From Herbaspirillum robiniae (lineage in GTDB: Bacteria; Pseudomonadota; Gammaproteobacteria; Burkholderiales; Burkholderiaceae_D): a stretch of DNA of 64,000 nucleotides. Shown in pieces: positions 1-6,643 of the stretch (position 1 is the first letter of the stretch; each line of letters starts with the position of its first letter). The DNA lies in the NCBI RefSeq assembly GCF_002213415.1, contig NZ_NJGU01000017.1, positions 1 to 64,000 on the forward strand, read 5' to 3'. The position numbers and the translations under genes are program-made. A model generated the notes under the pieces. That model was not told the origin of the DNA, did no database searches, and saw only the letters and a list, made by a program, of their open reading frames with translations.

Positions 1-107
1 TCCACGGCTTGCACGAGAATCTTCCCCTCGTGGCCTTTGACTTTGGTCGAGCCTTCGATCTTGCCTTGGTTTTGGCCTTCGAGGATCAGGTAGCAGGGCA
101 TTGGCAT
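1..107 (-). CDS. hcp: Type VI secretion tube protein Hcp (N-terminal part only)
   Basis: The gene runs off the left edge; only about 35 N-terminal residues are visible. The reading frame from ATG at 107 gives a start like MPMPCYLILEGQNQGKIEGS followed by KVKGHEGKILVQ, the typical opening of Hcp, which stacks as hexameric rings to form the inner tube of the type VI secretion apparatus and is itself secreted. An AAGGAA ribosome-binding site lies just upstream of the ATG. It follows tssB and tssC in the same direction, the usual B-C-hcp order. A 423-base gap separates it from tssC, so it may have its own promoter. Confidence 0.9.
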   Translation of the reverse strand, partial: MPMPCYLILEGQNQGKIEGSTKVKGHEGKILVQAV

Positions 108-530
108 GATGGTTTCCTTAATCACTGATGAACGTTGTTTAGCGTCGGCCGGGACAGCGCCATGCCGTCTCCCGCCACCGTTTTGCTTGCGCCTCGGTCT
201 CCCCTCGGCGGTTCTGCTCAGCCCCTCTCACCTCTCATGTGGTCTGTGCATGAGTTGTATTCTGAGGGTGTTGCGTTACGGTTCCGTGTCAACCCGACCC
301 GGCTTCCGTTACAGATGAAACACGGGAGGCGCGCCTCCCTGCATGTCTTGCCGTTACTTGAATTGCCGCTTGATGTTGTCGCCTGGGGTTGCCGCCGGAC
401 GGCGGCCGAGGAGTGAACGGCCGCTCGCGCGAGCGCCGCAGTGACGGGCAGCTCCCTGTCCTGCCCATGAAGATGTTGCGGCCGCGGGACGCGCCTCCTG
501 TCCCCTCTCGCCTCCCGCGACCTGGTGCGA
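108..530. other. Gap between tssC and hcp
   Basis: I see no convincing gene here. The gap holds the leader of hcp (minus strand) and a perfect 16-base palindrome, GGGAGGCGCGCCTCCC at 324-339, that could fold as a short GC hairpin downstream of tssC. It is not followed by a T-run on either strand, so a role as a terminator is uncertain; RNA processing or partial attenuation before hcp is possible. Confidence 0.4.
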
Positions 531-2015
531 TTACTTCTTGTCCAGCTTGCCCACCAGCGACAGCGTGAACGATGCGCCCATGTACTTGAAGTGCGGGCGC
601 ACCTTGAGGTCGACCTTGTACCAGCCCGGATCGCCTTCCACGTCGGCCACCACGATCTCGGCCTGGCGCAGCGGACGACGGCTGCGTACGCCTTCGGCCG
701 GGTTGTCCATGTCGGCCACGTACTGGCGGATCCAGTTGTTCAGTTCGCTCTCGAGATCGCCGCGCTCCTTCCAGGTGCCGATGTTCTCGCGCTGGATCAC
801 CTTGATGTAGTGCGCCAGGCGGCTCACCACGAACATGTAGGGCAGCTGGGTGCTGAGCTTGTAGTTCAGCTCGGCTTCCTTGCCTTCCTTGGTGTTGCCG
901 AAGAACTTGGGCTTCTGCGCCGAGTTGGCCGAGAAGAAGGCTGCGTTGTCGCTGTTCTTGCGCATGGTCAGGGCCATGAAGCCCTGTTCTGCCAGCTCGA
1001 ACTCGCGGCGTTCGGAGATCAGCACCTCGGTGGGGATCTTGTTCTGCATCTCGCCCATCGACTCGTAGGTGTAGACCGGCAGGTCGCCCACGGTGCCGCC
1101 GCCTTGCGGGCCGATGACGTTGGCGCACCAGCGGTAGTCGGCGAAGCTTTCGGTCAGGCGGGTGGCGAAGGCGAAGGCGGCGTTGCCCCACAGGAACTGC
1201 TTGTTGCCGCCGGAGACGTCTTCGGTGTAGTTGAATTTCTTGGCCGGCACGGTATCGGTGCCGTAGGGCACGCGCAGCAGGAAATGCGGCAGCGTCAGGC
1301 CGATGTAGCGCGCATCCTCGCTCTCGCGGAAGGAGTTCCACTTGACGAACTGCGGGCCTTCGAAGATCGAGGCCAGGTCCTTCAGGTTGGGCAGCTGGTC
1401 ATAGCTGTCCACGCCGAAGAACTGCGGCGCCGTGGCGGCGATGAAGGGCGCGTGGCTCATGGCCGAGACGCTGGCTGCGTATTGCAGCAGCTTGATGTCC
1501 TGGCCGCCGGGGCCGAATTCATAGTTGGCGACGATGGCGCCGAAAGGCTGGCCGCCGAACTGGCCGTATTCGGCGGTGTACAGGTTCTTGTACAGGCCGG
1601 ACTTGGTGATGTCGGCGGAATCCTCGAAGTCTTCCAGCAGCTTGTCCTTGCTCACCGACAGCATCTGGATCTTCACGTTCTCACGGAAGTTGGTGCGGTC
1701 CACCAGGAACTTCAGCGAGCGCCATGCCGACTCCAGCTTCTGGAAGTTCTCGTGATGCAGGATGGCGTCCACCTGCGCGCACAGCTTCTTGTCCAGGTCG
1801 GCGATCATGCTGTCCACCGTGGCCTGGGTGATGCGCTCCACCGAGTTCTGCGGCTCCAGCAGCTGCGAGATGAAGGCCTGGATGCCCTGCTTGGTGATCG
1901 AGTAGGCGTCGTCGCCCGGCTTGATGCGGGCCGATTCGATCAGTTGGTCCAGCAAGGAATCGCCGGCCTGTGCGTCAGCCGCCTGCGGGGCGGACTGCTT
2001 TTGTTCTTCACTCAT
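531..2015 (-). CDS. tssC: Type VI secretion contractile sheath large subunit TssC (VipB)
   Basis: 494 residues, the normal length of TssC/VipB. With TssB it polymerises into the cytoplasmic contractile sheath around the Hcp tube. The N-terminus is charged and glutamine-rich, followed by a long conserved VipB domain covering nearly the whole chain, including segments such as FGAIVANYEF and HAPFIAATAPQFFG typical of the family. It ends in KLDKK. The ATG at 2015 has GAGGGAGAG upstream. It lies 27 bases downstream of tssB and is surely co-transcribed with it; hcp follows after a longer gap. Confidence 0.95.
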   Translation of the reverse strand: MSEEQKQSAPQAADAQAGDSLLDQLIESARIKPGDDAYSITKQGIQAFISQLLEPQNSVERITQATVDSMIADLDKKLCAQVDAILHHENFQKLESAWRSLKFLVDRTNFRENVKIQMLSVSKDKLLEDFEDSADITKSGLYKNLYTAEYGQFGGQPFGAIVANYEFGPGGQDIKLLQYAASVSAMSHAPFIAATAPQFFGVDSYDQLPNLKDLASIFEGPQFVKWNSFRESEDARYIGLTLPHFLLRVPYGTDTVPAKKFNYTEDVSGGNKQFLWGNAAFAFATRLTESFADYRWCANVIGPQGGGTVGDLPVYTYESMGEMQNKIPTEVLISERREFELAEQGFMALTMRKNSDNAAFFSANSAQKPKFFGNTKEGKEAELNYKLSTQLPYMFVVSRLAHYIKVIQRENIGTWKERGDLESELNNWIRQYVADMDNPAEGVRSRRPLRQAEIVVADVEGDPGWYKVDLKVRPHFKYMGASFTLSLVGKLDKK

Positions 2016-2042
2016 GTTCTCTCCCTCGTGTTCCGGTTCCGC

Positions 2043-2534
2043 TTACTTTTCTTCGATACCCAGTTCGGACAGCAGGCGGGCGCGCACGCCTTCATCCTCG
2101 ATCAGCTCCTGCACCTTCTTGCGGAAGTCGGGGATGTTGCCCAGCGGGCCCTTCAGGGCCTTGAGCGCGTCGCGCAGCGCGATCATCTGGCGCAGCTCGG
2201 GCACCTTGTCGACGATGGCGTCGGGAGTGAAGTCGTTGATATGCTCGAAGCTCATGTTCATGGCCAGCACGGCGTCCGGGTCGGCCTTGTCGTCGAGCTT
2301 GTTGGGAACGGTCAGGTCCAGCGACAGCTTCTGCGCCTTGAGCACGTCGTTGAAGTTGTCCTTGTCGATGTTGACCGGTTTCATTTCCTCGATCGGGGTG
2401 TCGTCATTGCGCAGCGTGTAGTCGCCCATCACCAGCAACTTCAGCGGCAGCTCGACTTCGGACTTGGCATCGCCGGTCGCGGGACGGTAGACGATGTTGA
2501 CGCGTTCTTTCGGTGCTACTGATCCATCTGCCAT
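2043..2534 (-). CDS. tssB: Type VI secretion contractile sheath small subunit TssB (VipA)
   Basis: 163 residues, standard for TssB/VipA. Recognisable family segments include RVNIVYRPATGDA near the N-terminus, ELPLKLLVMGDY around residue 30, and the terminal LLSELGIEEK. It pairs with TssC to build the sheath whose contraction drives the Hcp tube out of the cell. The start at 2534 is preceded by AGGAGAG with good spacing. It is the first T6SS gene in this direction, so the promoter for tssB-tssC (and perhaps hcp) should lie in 2535-2915, where a perfect palindrome is found at 2670-2685. Confidence 0.95.
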   Translation of the reverse strand: MADGSVAPKERVNIVYRPATGDAKSEVELPLKLLVMGDYTLRNDDTPIEEMKPVNIDKDNFNDVLKAQKLSLDLTVPNKLDDKADPDAVLAMNMSFEHINDFTPDAIVDKVPELRQMIALRDALKALKGPLGNIPDFRKKVQELIEDEGVRARLLSELGIEEK

Positions 2535-2915
2535 GATTACTCTCCTGAAATGGGTGCGGCGCGATGCGCGGAAATGGACGGACCGTCAAAGCCGTTCCGT
2601 AGAGACAGTGAAGTCTGGCAAATAGTAATACAAACCTATCGAAGAAAAACCAGTAAAAAACCGCCCCAGTATTTCAATTGAAATAATGACAGCGGCGTGC
2701 GCGAAGGCCCTGCCAAAAAGGCACGACCGGCCTATTTCATCCTGCGGTCACAATCGACGCACCGACATGAAACGCAGCCGCACCAGGCGATGGCGCACGC
2801 GAAAAAACCGACGACAATTGCCGCCGGAACAAGCGCAGGGAATGGGAGACTGTAGCGCCGGCCCGGCAGGCGCGCCATCACTGAAATCAGTTAGACGGCG
2901 GCCTGCGGGCGGGGC
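2535..2915. other. tssB upstream region
   Basis: 380 bases without a gene. The part at about 2610-2690 is clearly more AT-rich than its surroundings and should contain the minus-strand promoter for tssB. I could not assign convincing -35/-10 or -24/-12 elements. The notable element is the palindrome at 2670-2685, listed separately. The part nearer the STAS gene (2700-2915) shows nothing distinct. Confidence 0.5.
2670..2685. promoter_or_regulatory. Perfect 16-base palindrome upstream of tssB
   Basis: TATTTCAATTGAAATA is a perfect inverted repeat with no spacer, about 135 bases upstream of the tssB start and within AT-rich DNA. Its symmetry and position suggest an operator for a dimeric regulator of the T6SS operon. 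No regulator can be assigned from the sequence. Confidence 0.4.
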
Positions 2916-3260
2916 TCATCCCAGGTGGGAGAAGTGGGTCAGCGCCTGTTCGCGCGTATCGGTGACGGTGAGGATGGAGAGGAAGCCGCTGATGTCGAAC
3001 ACCTCGCGGATCTGGCTTTGCATGCCGAACAACACCAGCACGCCGCCCGATTGCTTGAGCTTCTTGGCCACCAGCAGTACCACGCGCAGGCCGGCGCTGG
3101 AGATGTAGTCGAGCCGGCCCATATCGACCAGCAGGTCGCTCTCGCCCTTGGCGATCTGGGCCAGCAGATCGGCCTCCACCTGGGCGGCGTTGACGCTGCT
3201 GATCTTGCCTTCCAGCCCAACCTGCAGGATCTCGCCGGCTTTCTCGAATGTGATGTTCAT
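2916..3260 (-). CDS. STAS-domain anti-anti-sigma factor (SpoIIAA/RsbV type)
   Basis: 114 residues forming a single STAS domain. The segment DYISSAGLRV places Ser55 at the position that is phosphorylated in SpoIIAA and RsbV. In such proteins the unphosphorylated form binds the anti-sigma kinase and frees its other partner; phosphorylation by the kinase ends this, and a PP2C phosphatase restores it. The matching kinase gene lies 101 bases upstream in the same direction, and a matching SpoIIE/RsbU-type phosphatase is encoded divergently at 6644-9622. The target could be a sigma factor or a non-transcriptional partner; no sigma-factor gene is in the window. The ribosome-binding site is weak. Confidence 0.88.
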   Translation of the reverse strand: MNITFEKAGEILQVGLEGKISSVNAAQVEADLLAQIAKGESDLLVDMGRLDYISSAGLRVVLLVAKKLKQSGGVLVLFGMQSQIREVFDISGFLSILTVTDTREQALTHFSHLG

Positions 3261-3361
3261 GATGGATCTCTGTGTGGAGCCTTTACGGAACCCGGCCGGT
3301 GCCGTCCGGCAACTTTCGCATGATGTAAATCACTGCAAACCCCGCGCGGCGCACCGTCTTC

Positions 3362-3799
3362 TTATTGGAGCGGATCCAGCGCCTTGGCGAAGCGCAGGAT
3401 GTTGTAGCGTTCGGTGCGGCGATAGGACACCTCGTCCATCAGCGTCTTGAGGAAATGCACGCCGAGCCCGCCGATCTCGCGCTTGTCCAGGTCCAGCGCG
3501 AAGTCCGGCGGACCGCCCACCAGCGGGTCGAAGGCCATGCCGGTGTCGCGCACCTCGCCGACCACCTTGCCGCCCTCCAGCGCCACGCGCACGTAGATCG
3601 GTTCGTCGGCGCCGTTGCCGTCGGGGAAGGCGTAGTTGATCACGTTGACCACCACCTCCTCCAGCACCAGATTGAGGTTGAAGGCCAGCTTGGGCGGCAG
3701 GCCCTGCTCGCCGCAGAATTCGTCGACGGCCTCGGCCAGCCGCTCCAGTTCGGCGACATCGTTGTTCAACTCGAGTAACAGCTCGGACGGTTCGGACAT
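3362..3799 (-). CDS. Anti-sigma regulatory factor / serine kinase, HATPase_c (RsbW/SpoIIAB type)
   Basis: 145 residues with a GHKL-type ATPase fold of the RsbW/SpoIIAB kind. The N-box is around residues 46-54 (LEEVVVNVI with the metal-binding Asn), the G1 box around 84-90 (VRDTGMAFDP, where DTGMAF replaces the usual D-x-G-x-GF), and the G2 region around 110-114 (GGLGVHF). Such kinases phosphorylate the STAS antagonist encoded next door (2916-3260). I chose ATG at 3799 because GAGGAAG sits directly upstream and the protein then matches the family length; a longer open frame exists but adds an arginine-rich non-family extension. Divergent from the formyltransferase operon. Confidence 0.88.
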   Translation of the reverse strand: MSEPSELLLELNNDVAELERLAEAVDEFCGEQGLPPKLAFNLNLVLEEVVVNVINYAFPDGNGADEPIYVRVALEGGKVVGEVRDTGMAFDPLVGGPPDFALDLDKREIGGLGVHFLKTLMDEVSYRRTERYNILRFAKALDPLQ

Positions 3800-4095
3800 C
3801 GGACTTCCTCGGCAGTCGATTCTGCGGCGAGTGTAGCACGCGCCGCGCGGGCCGCAAGGCGCATCGGCATGCCCGTCCGATGTAACGCGGCGGTCACCTG
3901 CGGCACGCAAGATGGCGACCTGGCGCCAACGCGTCAGGCCGGCGTGGCGAGAATGCCCGCGAGTCGTTCCGCCGCGCCCGGATGCGTTCTACAATACATG
4001 CCGAAACCACGGCGCCCGCAGACGAACAACAACAGGGCCGGCGCCGGGTCGCGCCTTCGCCGGCGCGCGGCAGGGGAACCGAAAAGGGGTGAAGG

Positions 4096-4956
4096 GTGAA
4101 AATCTTACTGTGTACCAAGCGCGACCTGGTGGGCAACATGATGCTCAACCGCCTGCTGCCCGCGCTGGCCGACCGCTACCAGGTCGAGGTGCTGCTGGCC
4201 AATCGCATCCGCCCCGAGACGGCGGCGGTGGCCGAACTGGGCTGGCTCAAGTTCTTTGAGCAGGACCTGCCCAACCGCCTGCTGTTCCCGCTGCTGGACC
4301 AGCGCGGCGGCGCCGACAACGGCAGCCGCTGGTGTTCCTTCGACACCCTCGCGCGGCGCCACGGCGTGCCGATGCAGGACGCCGGCCATATCGCAAGGGG
4401 CGCCGAGCTGACGCGCCGGGTGGAAGGCGTCATGCCCGACCTGATCGTGTCCTTCCAGTTCGGTTTCATCTTCAAGCCCGAGGCGCTGGACGTGCCGCGC
4501 CTGGGCGCGCTGAACCTGCATTCCGGCGCCCTGCCGCGGCATGCCGGCGTCAATCCGACGTTCTGGTGCATGAAGGACGGCGAACCGGAAGCGGCCTGCA
4601 CGCTGCACTGGATAGATCGCGGCATCGACACCGGACCGCTGCTGGAAGTGCGGCCGATGCAGCTGGACTACACCCGCTCGCTGTTCTCCAACTGGGTCGA
4701 CAACTATCGCAACGGCGCGCAGATGATCGAAGATGCGGTGCATGCGCTGGGGCGCGGCGAGCAACTGCCGTCGACGCCGCAGGTCGACGCCGAGCGCCAT
4801 TACGTGCCCAAGCCCACGCCCGCGGATTTCGCCGCGCTGGCCGAGCGCGGCGTGCGCCTGGTGGACACCGACGACTACCTGGCGCTGCTGGCGCAGTACC
4901 TGCCGGCGCAGGCGCAGGCGCCGGTGCCGCTGGCGCCCGCAGCCGCGGCGGCCTGA
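4096..4956 (+). CDS. Formyltransferase-family protein (methionyl-tRNA formyltransferase fold)
   Basis: 286 residues starting at GTG 4096. The core carries the formyltransferase signature: NLHSGALPR around 141 (catalytic Asn and His two apart) and GIDTGPLL around 177 with the third catalytic residue, Asp. These residues bind 10-formyltetrahydrofolate and activate the amine acceptor in the family. The N-terminal part (MKILLCTKRDLVGNMMLN) is unlike housekeeping Fmt, and the C-terminal anticodon-binding OB domain of Fmt is not recognisable, ending instead in an Ala/Pro-rich tail. A housekeeping Fmt is therefore unlikely; formylation of an amino sugar, amino acid or other small amine fits better. 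It heads the operon containing dapF and the sensor/phosphatase genes, 37 bases before dapF. Confidence 0.75.
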   Translation: MKILLCTKRDLVGNMMLNRLLPALADRYQVEVLLANRIRPETAAVAELGWLKFFEQDLPNRLLFPLLDQRGGADNGSRWCSFDTLARRHGVPMQDAGHIARGAELTRRVEGVMPDLIVSFQFGFIFKPEALDVPRLGALNLHSGALPRHAGVNPTFWCMKDGEPEAACTLHWIDRGIDTGPLLEVRPMQLDYTRSLFSNWVDNYRNGAQMIEDAVHALGRGEQLPSTPQVDAERHYVPKPTPADFAALAERGVRLVDTDDYLALLAQYLPAQAQAPVPLAPAAAAA

Positions 4957-4993
4957 ACCGGCGGCGAACCAGAAAAAGGAACAAGGGGACGGC

Positions 4994-5860
4994 ATGCTGC
5001 ACTTCACCAAGATGCAGGCTTGCGGTAACGATTTCGTGATCGTCGACGACCGCGCCGGGAAACTGGCCGGCCTCGAATCGCCGCTGGCCGCGCTGCTGTG
5101 CCGCCGCCACTTCGGCATCGGCGCCGACGGCATGCTGGTGCTGCGCGCCGCCTCGCGCGCGGCGCCCGATGGCGTGCCCGCCTTCGGCATGGTGTATGTC
5201 AACGCCGATGGCCTGGTCGGCGAAATGTGCGGCAACGGCGCACGCTGCCTGGCCGCCTTCATCCGCCGCGCCGGCCTGGCGCGCGAACACCTTGTGCTCG
5301 ATACCGCCGCCGGCGCGGTGGAGGTGCGCTTCCAGGACGGCGAGATCGTGCTCGACCTGCCGCCGCCCGGCGCGCCGCGCGACGACATCGCGGTGCACTG
5401 GCGCGGCCGCGACTGGCTGTTCGACGCCATCGACATCGGCGTGCCGCACGCGGTCTCGTTCGTCGATTCGCGCGCCGCGCTGGCCGCCGCCCCGGTGGCC
5501 GAACTGGGCCGCCACGCGCGACACCACGCGGCCTTCATGCCGCGCGGCGCCAACATCAATTTCGTCGCGCTCGATCAGGGCCGGCTCTACCTGCGCACCT
5601 ATGAGCGCGGCGTCGAGGAAGAGACGCTGGGCTGCGGCACGGGCGCCACCGCCGCCGCGCTGCTGGCGCATCGCCGTTTCGGCCTGCCCTCGCCGCTGAC
5701 GGTGGTCACCTCCAGCGGTGAAGCGCTGCGCATCCGCTTCGACGGCATCGCCGGCAAGCTGCTGCAACTGTGCGGCGGCGCGCATTTCGTGGCCGAAGGC
5801 GAGACCTGCCCGGGCTTCGCCGACCACCTGCTGCGCTCCCCTGCCGAGGCCACCGCATGA
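4994..5860 (+). CDS. dapF: Diaminopimelate epimerase-family protein, likely DapF
   Basis: 288 residues. Family hallmarks are intact: the N-terminal ACGNDFV around residue 10, the first catalytic-cysteine motif MCGNGARC near residue 79, and the second CGTGATAA near residue 214. DapF interconverts LL- and meso-diaminopimelate, using the two cysteines as base and acid, for lysine and peptidoglycan synthesis. Embedding it in a signalling operon, directly after a formyltransferase and overlapping the next gene by ATGA, is unusual, so it may be a second copy or may act on a related amino acid. ATG at 4994 follows a purine-rich stretch (AAGGAACAAGGGG). Confidence 0.85.
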   Translation: MLHFTKMQACGNDFVIVDDRAGKLAGLESPLAALLCRRHFGIGADGMLVLRAASRAAPDGVPAFGMVYVNADGLVGEMCGNGARCLAAFIRRAGLAREHLVLDTAAGAVEVRFQDGEIVLDLPPPGAPRDDIAVHWRGRDWLFDAIDIGVPHAVSFVDSRAALAAAPVAELGRHARHHAAFMPRGANINFVALDQGRLYLRTYERGVEEETLGCGTGATAAALLAHRRFGLPSPLTVVTSSGEALRIRFDGIAGKLLQLCGGAHFVAEGETCPGFADHLLRSPAEATA

Positions 5861-6642
5861 AGCACCGGCTGCGCCTGTCCCGCCTGGTCCTGACCCTGAA
5901 CCGGTTCTATGTGCTGGCGCTGTCGTGCGCGCTGCTGCTGGCCCTGGGCGCCGGCGTGCTGGGCTGGCTGGCCACGCTGGAGCAGCGCGGCGCGGCGCTG
6001 CGCGAGGGGCGCTTCGAGTTCAGCCTCAACACCATCCGCAGCGGCGTCGAGGCCGGCCTGCAGGTCGGCCTGCTGCTGCCCGACCTGCCCGGCGCGCAGC
6101 AACTGATCGAACAGAGCCGCTCGCAGGAGCGCGTGATCCTGTCCATCGACATCTTCGACGCCCAGGGCCACATCGTCTTCACCACCGACAGCGGCGGCGT
6201 GGGCGCGGTGATCCCGGCGGCCTGGCGCGCGCCCTGCCTGACCCGCGCGCGCGGCAACTGGAGCGGCGTGGACGAGGAAGGCCGGCTGGTGTGCGGCGCC
6301 GTCATCAACGGCTTCGACCAGGTGGCCGGCGGCGTGGCGCTGCGCTACCGGCTCGACGACCGCGCCGGCACCTTCGGCCAGCTGGGCGGCTTCTGGCTGC
6401 TGCCGCTGCTGTGGGCGGCCGGGCTGGCGCTGGTGGGCGGCCTGTTCGGCTGGCTGCTGCTGCGCCCGGTCGAGCGCCGCCTGCTGCAGCAAAGCGACGC
6501 CCTGGCCGGCCTGCGCGACGGCCGCAACGACACCCTGACCGGCCCGGTGGCCGGCGCCTTGCTGGCCGCCGCCGCGATGCAGGAAGAGTTCGCCCGCATC
6601 GACGCCGAAGCCGACCGGCTCGACAACCTGGAGTCGCGCTGA
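5857..6642 (+). CDS. Two-TM membrane sensor protein without output domain
   Basis: 261 residues. An uncleaved N-terminal membrane segment at about residues 16-41 (VLALSCALLLALGAGVLGWL) is followed by a periplasmic domain of about 130 residues and a second membrane segment at about 172-197, then a HAMP-like cytoplasmic stretch (LLRPVERRLLQQ) and a short acidic tail ending in LDNLESR. No kinase, GGDEF, methyl-accepting or phosphatase domain follows. The start codon overlaps the dapF stop (ATGA) and the next gene begins 1 base after its stop, so all three are translationally coupled. It probably senses a periplasmic signal and passes it to the phosphatase encoded next. The periplasmic domain resembles the sensor modules of the next two genes in size and position. 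Confidence 0.7.
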   Translation: MKHRLRLSRLVLTLNRFYVLALSCALLLALGAGVLGWLATLEQRGAALREGRFEFSLNTIRSGVEAGLQVGLLLPDLPGAQQLIEQSRSQERVILSIDIFDAQGHIVFTTDSGGVGAVIPAAWRAPCLTRARGNWSGVDEEGRLVCGAVINGFDQVAGGVALRYRLDDRAGTFGQLGGFWLLPLLWAAGLALVGGLFGWLLLRPVERRLLQQSDALAGLRDGRNDTLTGPVAGALLAAAAMQEEFARIDAEADRLDNLESR

Positions 6643-6643
6643 C

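Noticed and set aside
2535-2915. Sigma-54 promoter upstream of tssB
   Set aside because: No GG-N10-GC element at usable position on the minus strand was found.
5857-6642. Sensor protein as a histidine kinase
   Set aside because: No HisKA or ATPase domain follows the HAMP-like part; ends after 60 cytoplasmic residues.
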